Positions 36,885-45,439 of a stretch of DNA of 64,000 nucleotides are shown here, one piece after another. Source of the DNA: Labrys wisconsinensis. Lineage in GTDB: Bacteria; Pseudomonadota; Alphaproteobacteria; Rhizobiales; Labraceae. Every line of letters starts with the position of its first letter. Within the stretch, counting starts at the first letter, position 1. Below the pieces are notes generated by a model. The model saw only the letters and a program-made list of their open reading frames with translations. It was not told the DNA's origin and searched no databases. The position numbers were made by a program, and so were the translations under genes. The stretch lies in contig NZ_JAUSVX010000004.1 in assembly GCF_030814995.1 (NCBI RefSeq), positions 372,001 through 436,000 on the forward strand, in the 5' to 3' direction.

Positions 36885-37037
36885 ATGGCGTTCAGGATGG
36901 ATGCCGGCTGCGTCGGCGCCGAGCCGGCGACTGGCCTTTTCCCGCCTCCGGCCGACGGGCCGGGGGCTCGTGCCGCGGAGCCTGTCGGCCACGCTTCATC
37001 CGGCGGCGTGCGTCCGGCCTCGGCCCGCCTCGACTAG
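36885..37037 (+). CDS. Possible small leader open reading frame (50 residues)
   Basis: ATG preceded by GAGGAG at a proper distance, reading MAFRMDAGCVGAEPATG and ending in TAG. The composition (Ala, Pro, Gly, Arg) is what random GC-rich sequence gives, and I recognise no family. It may be a leader peptide, a small protein, or chance. It lies 302 bp before the importer binding-protein gene. Confidence 0.25.
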   Translation: MAFRMDAGCVGAEPATGLFPPPADGPGARAAEPVGHASSGGVRPASARLD

Positions 37038-37339
37038 TGCGGCACCCGGCCTTTCGCGAGGCCAGCCCGGCAGGACGGCGCCGGGCGGCGATGCCGCGAG
37101 CCTGGCCCGGACGGGCTGCGGTGTTCGGGCCGGGAAGCGACGTGGCGCCGGTCTGACGTGCCGATGTGGATCGCGCTGGCCGCAGGAGCCGGCGCCGTCT
37201 TGACGCGACCGGATACCGACCGGGGCTGCCGGCGCCCGGTTCATGGACTTCACGGACATTGCGCTGGCCGTATGGTCTCGGCCGCGACGAACCGCTCCGC
37301 GCCGATGACGGGCCGGCGGACAACAGCCTCGAGGGGAAG

Positions 37340-38374
37340 ATGGCGATGACATGGATCGGACGTCGAACGCTGCTCAAGAGCATGGCCGTGATCGCGGCCA
37401 TGGCCCTGGGCGCATCCACGCAGGCCCGGGCGCAGGAGAGGGAGCTCATCCTCAGCGGCTTCGGCGGCGCCTATGACGAGGCAATGGCGCAGAGCGTCAA
37501 GGATTTCGAGAAGGCCAACGACGTCAAGGTCACGATCGTGGCCGGATCCGGGGCCAACAACATGGCGCGCGTCCGCAACAAGGAGATCGACGTCATCGTC
37601 TCCGATCCAGTCTTCGCGCTGCGCATGGAGGCGGAGGGCGCCTTCGCGCCGCTGGACCCGAAGCTGGTGCCCAATCTCGCCTCGCTCTACCCCAAGGCCA
37701 TCTATTCGCCGGCGGTCGTCGCGGCCAATTTCGGCGCCTATGTCCTTGCCTACAATCCGGGCGAGGTGAAGCCGCCGCAGTCCTGGTACGATCTGGCCGA
37801 TCCTCAGTACAAGGGGCGCGTCGCGTTGCGCGGCTTCCGGCCGGAGAACATCGAGCTGATCACCCTGTTCGCCAAGCTCGCGGGCGGCGACGAGCGTCAT
37901 CCCGATGCCGGCTTCGCCGAGCTGGCCAAGATCGCCGGCAACATCGACGTCTGGATCAATGCCCACGCCGATCACCTCGAGCTCTATCGCAACGACCAGA
38001 TCTCCATGAGCGTGTGGACCGACGGCCGCATCGCCTGGGCGCACGACGCCGAAGGCGTCAATGTCAAGGGCGCCATTCCGAAGGAGGGCTTCTTTCCGCT
38101 GGCCTCGACGCTGAGCGTGGTCGCCGGCCGCCCGAACACGGACCTGGCGGAGAAGCTCGCGAACCACCTGCTCGGCGCGCAGGCCGGCCTGATCATGGCG
38201 CAGAAGCTGGGCTATTTCCCCACCAACAAGCAGGCGGTCCTGCCGCCGGACGTGCAGGCCAAGATGATGCTCACGCCGCAGAACGTCGACAGCTTGCAGA
38301 GCGCCGACTGGAAATACATCGTGACCGTGTATGACGCGTGGCAGTCTCGGTGGGAGCGGGAAATCCAGAGATAA
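37340..38374 (+). CDS. ABC transporter periplasmic binding protein (PotD/AfuA-like)
   Basis: 344 residues. A twin-arginine-like signal peptide (IGRRTLLKSMAVIAAMALGA) is followed by a family 8-type solute-binding domain (ILSGFGGAYDEAMAQSVKDF, NNMARVRNKEIDVIVSDP, FGAYVLAYNP, ISMSVWTDGRIAWAH). This type binds polyamines, ferric ion or opines; the Ti-plasmid mannopine/agropine uptake systems belong to it. With the synthase-like and histidine-lyase genes nearby, an opine or imidazole ligand is plausible, but that is inference. Confidence 0.82.
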   Translation: MAMTWIGRRTLLKSMAVIAAMALGASTQARAQERELILSGFGGAYDEAMAQSVKDFEKANDVKVTIVAGSGANNMARVRNKEIDVIVSDPVFALRMEAEGAFAPLDPKLVPNLASLYPKAIYSPAVVAANFGAYVLAYNPGEVKPPQSWYDLADPQYKGRVALRGFRPENIELITLFAKLAGGDERHPDAGFAELAKIAGNIDVWINAHADHLELYRNDQISMSVWTDGRIAWAHDAEGVNVKGAIPKEGFFPLASTLSVVAGRPNTDLAEKLANHLLGAQAGLIMAQKLGYFPTNKQAVLPPDVQAKMMLTPQNVDSLQSADWKYIVTVYDAWQSRWEREIQR

Positions 38375-39456
38375 TGGCCGATGGCATCGATATCGAGCTG
38401 TCGCATTGCGGCAAGAGCTACGGACAGTTCAGCGCCCTGAAGGACGTCTCCCTGCAGGTCCGGAGCGGCGAGTTCATCACCGTTCTCGGCCCCAGCGGCT
38501 GCGGCAAGACCACGACGCTCCGCGTCATCGGCGGATTCACCATCCCCGACGAAGGCCGCGTCTCGATCCGGGGCCGGGATGTCACGACCCTGCCGCCGCA
38601 TCGGCGCAACATCGGCGTGGTCTTCCAGAACTACGCCTTGTGGCCGCATATGACGGTCTTCGAGATCATCGCCTTCGGCCTGCGCATCCGCCGGATGGCA
38701 CGCGAGGAGATCGCCCGGCGTGTCGACCGGGCGCTCGGAATGGTCCAGCTTTCCGGCCTGAAGGATCGCTATCCCCGCGAGTTGAGCGGCGGCCAGCAGC
38801 AGCGCGTCGCGACGGCGCGGGCCCTGGCCATCGATCCCGAGGTCATCATTCTCGATGAGCCGCTGTCCAATCTCGACAGGCGCCTGCGCGAGGACATGCG
38901 CATCGAGCTGAAGCGGCTGCAGCGCTCCCTCGGGGTGACGATGCTGTTCGTCACCCACGACCAGGAGGAGGCGCTGTCGATGTCGGACAGGGTCGTGGTC
39001 ATGCAGGCGGGCAGCATCCAGCAGGTCGCCGATCCGCGCACGGTCTACGAGCGCCCGGCCAACAGCTTCGTCGCCGGCTTCCTCGGCAGCGCCAATTTCC
39101 TCGACGGCGAGATCGTCGAGAATGCCGGGGACCAGAAGGCCCTCGTCCGCCTGCCGGGAGGGGCGGTCGTCGGCGCCCATTCGCCGGTCCAGGCGCGCGC
39201 CGGCGAGACGATCCGCCTGATCGTCAGGCCGGAATGGCTGGTGCTGGCGCGTCCGGCGGCCGGTGCGGATGCGGGCGAGCTCGGCGGGACCGTCCGCGAG
39301 ATCATCTACGAAGGGTCTGCCGTCCGCTACGGACTGAGCCTCGATCACGGGCCGGAAGCGCTCGTGTTCCTGCAGGAGCGGTCCAATGCCGACGTGCTCA
39401 ACCCGGGAGACAGGGTCAGGATCCATGTCGCGAGCGCCGTCATTGCCCAGGACTGA
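38374..39456 (+). CDS. PotA-type ABC transporter ATPase
   Basis: 360 residues, starting inside the previous stop (TAATG). Walker A GPSGCGKTT, Q-loop VFQNYALWPHMTV, signature LSGGQQQRVATARAL, Walker B VIILDEPLSNLD and the H-loop VTHDQEEAL. A TOBE domain follows from about residue 275. Energises the spermidine/putrescine-like importer. Confidence 0.9.
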   Translation: MADGIDIELSHCGKSYGQFSALKDVSLQVRSGEFITVLGPSGCGKTTTLRVIGGFTIPDEGRVSIRGRDVTTLPPHRRNIGVVFQNYALWPHMTVFEIIAFGLRIRRMAREEIARRVDRALGMVQLSGLKDRYPRELSGGQQQRVATARALAIDPEVIILDEPLSNLDRRLREDMRIELKRLQRSLGVTMLFVTHDQEEALSMSDRVVVMQAGSIQQVADPRTVYERPANSFVAGFLGSANFLDGEIVENAGDQKALVRLPGGAVVGAHSPVQARAGETIRLIVRPEWLVLARPAAGADAGELGGTVREIIYEGSAVRYGLSLDHGPEALVFLQERSNADVLNPGDRVRIHVASAVIAQD

Positions 39457-40330
39457 CGGCCCCGGCGACGGCGCCCTGGCGAGGGCCGGCGGACTGATCG
39501 CCCGCGGCTCGCTCTTCCTGCCGTTCGCCTTCGTCGCCCTGTTCTTCTTCGTGCCCATGGGCTGGCTGATCGCCACCAGCCTGTCGTCGCACGAGCTCGG
39601 CAGCGCTCCCCGGTTCACCGGCACGCTGGAGCACTATGCCCGGTTCTGGACCGATCCGTTCTATCTGGAGACGGCGCTGTGGACCACGATCAAGCTGTCC
39701 GTCCTGTCGACGGTCTTCGCCCTGATCATCGGCTATGTCCTGGCCTATTACATCGCCGGGCTGCCGTCCAATCGCCGCGGCCTGCTCACCAGCCTGGTGG
39801 TCGTCTCGCTGTCGGTCAACATCGTCATCCGCATCTTCGGCCTCAACGTGCTCCTGATGAACGGCGGCCTGGTCACCGGCGCGCTCGGCCTGATCGGGCT
39901 CGGGCCGATGCGGATCATGTATACCGAGCTCGGCGTGCTGATCGGGCTCGTCCAGATCGCCGTGCCCTATGTCGTGCTGCCGCTGATCGGCGTGCTCGCC
40001 GCCATCGATCCGGCGCTGAAGGAGGCCGCCGCGAGTGTCGGGGCGGGCCGGCAGCGGACCTTCTGGGCCGTGACCTTTCCGCTGTCGCTGCCCGGCGTCG
40101 TCGCCGGCACGCTGATCGCGTTCACCCTCAATGCGGCGGCCTTCGCCATCCCCTCGCTGATGGGGGGCGGACGGGTGAGGATGATGGGCATGATGGCCTA
40201 CGAGCAGGCCACGATCCAGGGCAACTTCCCCTTCGCCGCCGCGATCGGCATCAGCCTGACGGTGCTCAGCATCGTCGTGACGGCCATCTATCTCGTCGCC
40301 GTTCGTCGCATCTTCCGGACATCGAGGTAA
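39425..40330 (+). CDS. PotB-type ABC transporter permease
   Basis: 301 residues from the ATG at 39425 (AGGATCC upstream), overlapping the ATPase gene by 32 bp. Six hydrophobic segments, beginning SLFLPFAFVALFFFVPMGWL, and the EAA loop LKEAAASVGAGRQRTFWAVTFP. Inner-membrane channel half. Confidence 0.88.
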   Translation: MSRAPSLPRTDGPGDGALARAGGLIARGSLFLPFAFVALFFFVPMGWLIATSLSSHELGSAPRFTGTLEHYARFWTDPFYLETALWTTIKLSVLSTVFALIIGYVLAYYIAGLPSNRRGLLTSLVVVSLSVNIVIRIFGLNVLLMNGGLVTGALGLIGLGPMRIMYTELGVLIGLVQIAVPYVVLPLIGVLAAIDPALKEAAASVGAGRQRTFWAVTFPLSLPGVVAGTLIAFTLNAAAFAIPSLMGGGRVRMMGMMAYEQATIQGNFPFAAAIGISLTVLSIVVTAIYLVAVRRIFRTSR

Positions 40331-40336
40331 CGCCGA

Positions 40337-41164
40337 ATGACAGCCCTCGCCCGAAACACCGGCCGGCCTGCGCGACTGCGCCTTCCGATGGGCCTCGGCA
40401 TCGCGGCGTTCTGCGGCTTCGTGTTCGTCGCCGCGCCGCTGGTCGTGGTCGCCGGTGCCGCCCTCAATGCCGACGCCATGGTGTTTCCGCCGCGATCCCT
40501 GACCCTGCATTGGATGATCGCGGCGCTGACCGATCGAAGCTTCGTCGATGCCGCGCTGGTCAGCCTGGCCGTCGCCGTCGTGGCCGCGGCCGTCTCGACC
40601 ATCTTCGCCCTGCCGGTCGCCCTGCGGCTGCGCAAGGCATCGCCCTTCGTCGCCAGCGTGCTGACGCTGTCCTTCATGGGGCCGCTGCTGGTGCCCTCGG
40701 TGATCTTCGCGCTCGCGCTCTATTCGGTGATCATGTCCGCGTTCGGGGTCACGAGCCTGGCGGCGCTGATGATCGGCCACGTCATCATCACCATGCCCTA
40801 TCCCGTCCGGACCATCACCGCCGTCATGGACAACCTCGACCCGGCGCTGGAGGATGCGGCGGGCAGCGTCGGCGCGACGCCCTGGCGGACGTTCCTGTCG
40901 ATCACCCTGCCGCTGATCAAGCCGGGCGTGATCGCCGGCTTCCTGTTCGCCTTCATCACGTCCTGGAACGATTTCTCCATCTCGATCTTCCTGACGCCGC
41001 GCCAGCTCCAGCCGCTGCCGATCAGGATCTACGAGTACCTGCTCTATCAATACCGGCCGCTGATCGCCGCCGTCTCCACCTGGTCGGTGATCGGCTCGGC
41101 GATCATCGTCATCGTCATCGACAGGCTGGTCGGGCTGAACGTCTTCTCCGGCCGCAGGGGCTGA
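40337..41164 (+). CDS. PotC-type ABC transporter permease
   Basis: 275 residues with six hydrophobic segments and the EAA loop (ALEDAAGSVGATPWRTFLSITLP), followed by the PotC-family FAFITSWNDFSISIFLT. Partners the PotB-type subunit 6 bp upstream. Last gene of the importer operon, convergent with the small YciI-like gene. Confidence 0.9.
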   Translation: MTALARNTGRPARLRLPMGLGIAAFCGFVFVAAPLVVVAGAALNADAMVFPPRSLTLHWMIAALTDRSFVDAALVSLAVAVVAAAVSTIFALPVALRLRKASPFVASVLTLSFMGPLLVPSVIFALALYSVIMSAFGVTSLAALMIGHVIITMPYPVRTITAVMDNLDPALEDAAGSVGATPWRTFLSITLPLIKPGVIAGFLFAFITSWNDFSISIFLTPRQLQPLPIRIYEYLLYQYRPLIAAVSTWSVIGSAIIVIVIDRLVGLNVFSGRRG

Positions 41165-41179
41165 GGGACGCCGCCGAGG

Positions 41180-41464
41180 TCAGCGGTTGTCGACCCGCTT
41201 CAGGAAGGGGTTGATGTGGACGTGCTCCCACACGCCGGCCGCCTTGAACGGGTCGTTGTCATGGAAGGCCAGGACCTCGTCCTTGCTGTCGGCCTCGACC
41301 ACGAAGCAGCTGCCGATCATGGTCTCGCCGTCGTCGGCGACCAGCGGGCCCGAGATCACCGTCCTGACCTTGGCCTGCGCCAGATAGGCCTTGTGGGCGT
41401 CGTAGTTGGCGAGCCGCGTCGGCAGGGCGCCGGGCTTGTCGAGGGCGTGGATGACATAGTGCAT
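41180..41464 (-). CDS. YciI-family protein
   Basis: 94 residues from the ATG at 41464 (AAGGAC upstream). Typical YciI features: MHYVIHALDKPGAL, the central SGPLVADDGETMIGSCFVVEA with the conserved histidine/aspartate region, and FHDNDPFKAAGVW. Members often act on muconolactone-like intermediates or chlorinated aromatics; some are stand-alone enzymes of unknown substrate. Downstream of the butanediol-type dehydrogenase on the same strand (32-bp gap), probably one operon. Confidence 0.75.
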   Translation of the reverse strand: MHYVIHALDKPGALPTRLANYDAHKAYLAQAKVRTVISGPLVADDGETMIGSCFVVEADSKDEVLAFHDNDPFKAAGVWEHVHINPFLKRVDNR

Positions 41465-41496
41465 GCGCGTTGTCCTTGCGGTGGGGCGGCGGCCGG

Positions 41497-42567
41497 TCAG
41501 CTGGAGCGGACCAGGATCTTCATGTTGCGGCCGGAGGGATCGAGCAGCTCGTCGAAGCCCCTGGCCACGACATGCTCGGGATCGATGGTCGATGTCACGA
41601 TCGCCTCGACGGGATAGAGCCCCGCCGCGATCATCCCGGCGATCCGCGGCCACACCGTGGTCGGATAGCACCAGGTCGCTTCGATCGTAATGTCCTTCAG
41701 CGCCCACAACATGGCGTCGATCGCCGCCGGCCGGGTGTGTAGCCCGACCTGCACCACGCGGCCGCGCCGGCGCACCGCCTTGGCGCAGCTGTTCAGCGAG
41801 GCTTCGAGGCCGACGCATTCGATCGCCACGTCGACGCCGACGCCGTCCTCGCTGTGCTCCCGGACGAAGGCGGCGACGTCGACCGCCTTCGGGTCGACGA
41901 CGAGGGCATCGGGCACCAGCCGCCCGGCGAGGGCACGGCGGTTCGGGTTCGGCTCGGCCACGATGATGGTGCTCGCGCCGGCGGCCCGGCAGGCGAGCAA
42001 GGTCAGGGCGCCGATCGGACCGAGGCCCGAGAGCAGCACGGTCGACCCGGCCTGCACCCCGCCGCGATCGACGGCGTAGAGGGCCACGGCGGCCGGCTCG
42101 ATCATCGCCGCCTGCACGTCGCTCACCGCATCCGGCACCTTGAAGACGTTGTAGTCGTTGACGACGGCGCGCTCGGCCATGCCGCCCCAGGCCCAGGACA
42201 GGCCGACGCAGCCGAGGTTCTCGCTGAGATGGAAGAGCCCGCGCCGGCCGTAATAGTCGTCGCGCGGCGACACCAGCGGCTGGATCGAGACGCGGTCGCC
42301 GGGCCTGACGTTGGTCACCGCCTTGCCGGTGTCGAGCACCTCGGCCGAGAACTCGTGGCCGAGGATCTGCGGCAGCCGGGCGCCGGTGTAGCGATGCGGC
42401 TCGGCCGGCGTGACGATCGGCCCTGCCACATATTCATGCAGGTCGGTGCCGCAGATGCCGCACACGATCGGCCGGATCAGGACATCGCCGTCCTTCAAGG
42501 GGCCCTGGGGGCCCGGCACGTCTTCGACGCGAATGTCGCGCCTGTCATGGAAGCGCACGGCGCGCAT
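41497..42567 (-). CDS. Zinc-dependent 2,3-butanediol dehydrogenase-like alcohol dehydrogenase
   Basis: 356 residues. Catalytic zinc motifs CGICGTDLHEY and LGHEFSAEV, Rossmann motif SGLGPIGALTLLACRAAG. The long second domain with LVSPRDDYYGRRGLFHLSEN and CVGLSWAWGGMAE is characteristic of the butanediol dehydrogenase branch. Oxidises vicinal diols or related alcohols with NAD. Divergent from the beta-hydroxyacid dehydrogenase gene. Confidence 0.82.
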   Translation of the reverse strand: MRAVRFHDRRDIRVEDVPGPQGPLKDGDVLIRPIVCGICGTDLHEYVAGPIVTPAEPHRYTGARLPQILGHEFSAEVLDTGKAVTNVRPGDRVSIQPLVSPRDDYYGRRGLFHLSENLGCVGLSWAWGGMAERAVVNDYNVFKVPDAVSDVQAAMIEPAAVALYAVDRGGVQAGSTVLLSGLGPIGALTLLACRAAGASTIIVAEPNPNRRALAGRLVPDALVVDPKAVDVAAFVREHSEDGVGVDVAIECVGLEASLNSCAKAVRRRGRVVQVGLHTRPAAIDAMLWALKDITIEATWCYPTTVWPRIAGMIAAGLYPVEAIVTSTIDPEHVVARGFDELLDPSGRNMKILVRSS

Positions 42568-42840
42568 GGTTCCTCCCCACCTGTGGGAGCTGGGGCCTCG
42601 GCGGCGCTCCCTTCGTCCTAGAGCACGTCTGCAGATAAGCGCGCTGCGCTCTCCGCCGTCATGGCCGGACTTGATCCCCGGACGACGCCTCGAGCTCGAA
42701 GCCTAGCGACCGGTCGCCGCGAGCCCAGCACGAAGATGTTCAAGATGAATATCTTCCCGGGCGACGACCTGGTGAAGAGGCGCCAAGCTGTCCTGCAGAA
42801 GACGCAACCTGGGATGCCGGCCGGGCCGGGAGCGGCGGAC
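42568..42840. other. 273-bp divergent intergenic region with repeat-like elements
   Basis: No gene. Contains a fragment (around 42656-42683, GTCATGGCCGGACTTGATCC) of a type often dispersed in Hyphomicrobiales intergenic DNA, and a 23-bp inverted repeat at 42733-42755. Promoters for both flanking dehydrogenase genes must lie here; none is clear. Confidence 0.4.
42733..42755. promoter_or_regulatory. Inverted repeat AAGATGTTCA-N3-TGAATATCTT
   Basis: Arms match at 9 of 10 positions. It lies 86 bp before the beta-hydroxyacid dehydrogenase start. Could be an operator or a small hairpin. Confidence 0.35.
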
Positions 42841-43752
42841 ATGCGGATCGGGTGGATCGGAATCGGCAAGATGGGCAGCCCGATGGCCCGGGCGGTGCTG
42901 TCGGCCGGCTATGCCGTCACCGTGCTGGAGCCCCTGATCGAGAACCGTGCCAGCACCGTCGCAGCGGGCGCCGGGGTTGCCGATTCGATCGAGGAGCTGG
43001 CGGCACGCTCGGATGTGATCCTCACCACCGTGGCGCAGGACGACGTGCTGCATGATCTCGTGTTCGGCGACGGCGGGCTGGCGCAGCATCTGGCGTCCCG
43101 TCACGTCTTCGTCGACGTCAGCACGGTGTCGCCGCGTCTCTCCGCCGAGATCGGCGACGTGCTCGCGGCCCGGGCCGTCGACTATCTTCGCGCGCCGGTG
43201 TCCGGCAGCACCGCGACGGCGCAATCGGCGCAGCTGACCGCGATGGTGTCCGGCCCGAAGCGGGCCTGGGCCCTGGTGAAGCCGGTCCTCGCCTGCTTCG
43301 CGGCAAGGCAGTTCTGGGTCGGCGAGCGGGAGGAGGCGCGCTATCTCAAGCTCGCGATCAACGTGCTGGTGGGCGGCACCTCGGCGCTGCTGGCCGAGGC
43401 TTTGGCCGTCGGCCGCGCCGGCGGCCTGCCCGTGTCCGTGCTCATGGACGTCATCTGCCAGAGCGCCGTCGGCTCGCCCCTGCTCGCCTATAAGCACCAG
43501 GCCATCGTCGGCAACGATTTCGATCCGTCCTTCTCGATCAGTCAGATGATCAAGGATTTCGAGCTGATCTGCGAGGTCGTGCGGCAGACGGACGGCCCGG
43601 CCGAGCTGAGCGAGGCGGTGCGGCGCCGCTTCGAGGCCGCGCGCCGCCGCGGCCTGGGCGACCGGGACTATTTCGTGGTGACGCGCGACCACGAGCCGGC
43701 GGAGCCCGTCGACCCCGTCCCCGGCTCCTTCCCCGGCATCGAGTTCGGCTGA
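42841..43752 (+). CDS. Beta-hydroxyacid dehydrogenase (3-hydroxyisobutyrate dehydrogenase-like), paralogue 2
   Basis: 303 residues from the ATG at 42841. Motifs: IGWIGIGKMGSPM, VDVSTVSPR, APVSGSTATAQ, and the catalytic Lys in ARYLKLAINVLVG. It aligns along its whole length with the product of 29550-30443 and shares the distinctive VSGST and QMIKDFEL/QMIKDFDL segments, so the two are paralogues. NAD(P)-dependent oxidation of a beta-hydroxyacid. Convergent with the winged-helix/binding-protein fusion gene. Confidence 0.83.
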   Translation: MRIGWIGIGKMGSPMARAVLSAGYAVTVLEPLIENRASTVAAGAGVADSIEELAARSDVILTTVAQDDVLHDLVFGDGGLAQHLASRHVFVDVSTVSPRLSAEIGDVLAARAVDYLRAPVSGSTATAQSAQLTAMVSGPKRAWALVKPVLACFAARQFWVGEREEARYLKLAINVLVGGTSALLAEALAVGRAGGLPVSVLMDVICQSAVGSPLLAYKHQAIVGNDFDPSFSISQMIKDFELICEVVRQTDGPAELSEAVRRRFEAARRRGLGDRDYFVVTRDHEPAEPVDPVPGSFPGIEFG

Positions 43753-43770
43753 GCCTTCCTCGATCGCGGC

Positions 43771-45432
43771 TCAGGCGCGCGCGAGCTCGGGCTCGGCCCG
43801 CTGCATGATGTGCTCCACGGCCCTCTGGGCTTTGCCGAGGGCCTCGGCATCGCTGCACTCGCGGCGCAGGGCGCGGTGCAGCACCTCGCCGAGGACGGCC
43901 TCGATTGCCGCATATTGTGGAATCTCCGGCCGCTGATGCGTGCTGAGAAGGTTGCGCTTCGCCAGCCCGTCGACGAAGGGGATCAGCGGCGATCCGGCCT
44001 GCACCTCGGGGTCGGCCGCGACGCTGAACCGGGGCACGACCGGGAAGCCGTTCTTGGCGTGGGCGCGCATGGCCTCCGGCGAGGCCATCGAGGCGATGGC
44101 CTCGAAGGCCCGGCGGGCTCGCGCCTCGGGCAGATTGGCCGGCACGGCGAGCAGGAAGCCGCCCATGGGGGAGAGGTTGCTGCCGCCGGGACCCGCAGCG
44201 TGCGGGAGATATCGGACCTTCCGCTTCACCGCCGAATGGATGTCGTATTCGAACCGTGCGGCCCGCATGGTCCAGACATAGGAGAGGGCGCTCCGGCCGT
44301 GCAGGAAGAGATCGAGGCCGCGCTTCCATTCCATGGTCAGCACGTCGGGCGGCGACACCTCGACGAGGCGGTGCATAAAGTCGAGAACCTCGCGGCCGGC
44401 CCTGCCGTCAATGTCGACGGCGCCGGCTGCCGCATCCCGGCGCCGGCCCAGGATGCCGCCGCCGCAGGCGCCGAGGAAGAACATGAAGCTGTGCGCCAGC
44501 GGCATGCCCCGGGCGGCGTTCCAGACGACGCCGTAGCGATCGCGTCCGGGATCGTGGAAGGCGCGGGCGACGCCGACCACGTCGTCGAAGCTGCGCGGCG
44601 GCTGCAGGCCCGCTTCGTCGAGCCAGTCCCGGCGGGCTGCCAGGATCTCGATCGTGACGTAGATGGGCACCGCGAACTGCACGCCCTGCCAGGCGCCGGT
44701 CTGCCAGACCATAGGCTGGAAATCGTCGGGGTTGATCAGCCGCGGCTCGTTGAAGCCGGCGAGGGGGGCCAGGGCGCCGCGGCTGGCGAATTCGCCGAGC
44801 CAGGGCATGTTGACGGTGACGACGTCGAAGGCGGAGACCTCGGCTTCGGCATTGGCGCGCAGCCGGCCGTAGAGCTCGGGCAGGATGCGCATCTCGAAGT
44901 CGCGGCGCGTGGCCCGGTTGCTGCGGAAATCCACCCACATGTTGTGCATCGAGGCGAAGTAGTTGTCGTCGTGCAGCAGGAAGCGCAGCCGGTCGTCCGT
45001 CGCCCCGCCGGCGCTCGCGGGACGTTCGGCCATGCCGCCGAAATAGAAATCGCTCTCGTCCTCGATCGCCATGCTCCGGCCGAAGGTCTCGGCCAGGAGG
45101 CACTTCATCTGCCGCGCATAGGTCTCGAAGCGCGCCCTGAGCTCGGGGCTCGGATGCAGCGTGAAGCTCTTGCCCGTCGCCGTGCGCGAGCGCTTGAGGA
45201 TGGCGCCCTCGTCGATCATCCGGTGAACGCGGCGCAGCGCCGTCGCATAAGGCAGCTCCGCCACGTCGACCAGGGAGGAGAGCGTCACCGGCTGGCCGGC
45301 GATCTCCGACTCGATGAGATGCGTGACGATGTTCCAGGACGCATCCGGCTCGGCCGACGGCACGAGGGAGACATAGGGCTGCCGCGTGCGCCGGAGGAAG
45401 CGGATGACGCGCTGGAGCTCATATTCGTTCAT
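43771..45432 (-). CDS. Fusion of winged-helix DNA-binding domain and extracellular solute-binding-protein domain
   Basis: 553 residues. Residues about 35-95 look like a MarR/IclR-type winged helix (PVTLSSLVDVAELPYATALRR and MIDEGAILKRSRTATGKSF). From about residue 147 the protein turns into a family 1 solute-binding domain (LRFLLHDDNYFASMHNMWVD, VVTVNMPWLGEFASRGALAPL, FAVPIYVTIEILAARRDWL, HSFMFFLGACGGGILG). There is no signal peptide, so it is probably a cytoplasmic regulator that senses a ligand with a transporter-type fold. It starts 7 bp after the dioxygenase stop, in the hydroxyquinol operon. Confidence 0.72.
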   Translation of the reverse strand: MNEYELQRVIRFLRRTRQPYVSLVPSAEPDASWNIVTHLIESEIAGQPVTLSSLVDVAELPYATALRRVHRMIDEGAILKRSRTATGKSFTLHPSPELRARFETYARQMKCLLAETFGRSMAIEDESDFYFGGMAERPASAGGATDDRLRFLLHDDNYFASMHNMWVDFRSNRATRRDFEMRILPELYGRLRANAEAEVSAFDVVTVNMPWLGEFASRGALAPLAGFNEPRLINPDDFQPMVWQTGAWQGVQFAVPIYVTIEILAARRDWLDEAGLQPPRSFDDVVGVARAFHDPGRDRYGVVWNAARGMPLAHSFMFFLGACGGGILGRRRDAAAGAVDIDGRAGREVLDFMHRLVEVSPPDVLTMEWKRGLDLFLHGRSALSYVWTMRAARFEYDIHSAVKRKVRYLPHAAGPGGSNLSPMGGFLLAVPANLPEARARRAFEAIASMASPEAMRAHAKNGFPVVPRFSVAADPEVQAGSPLIPFVDGLAKRNLLSTHQRPEIPQYAAIEAVLGEVLHRALRRECSDAEALGKAQRAVEHIMQRAEPELARA

Positions 45433-45439
45433 GGCCGAT

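Larger units (their letters stand above)
36730..37339. promoter_or_regulatory. Long leader region before the opine/polyamine-type importer
   Basis: From repeat copy B to the binding-protein ATG there is no clearly conserved gene. The region holds the operator-like site at 36814-36825, a pair of direct repeats at 36835-36866, and one small open frame (36885-37037) with a good ribosome binding site. The remaining 300 bp (37038-37339) is GC-rich and shows nothing I can assign. The long leader is unusual in this otherwise compact window. Confidence 0.5.

Noticed and set aside
37038-37339. Open frames upstream of the importer binding-protein ATG
   Set aside because: They extend the binding protein in front of a clear signal peptide and have random GC-rich composition; no ribosome binding site supports them.
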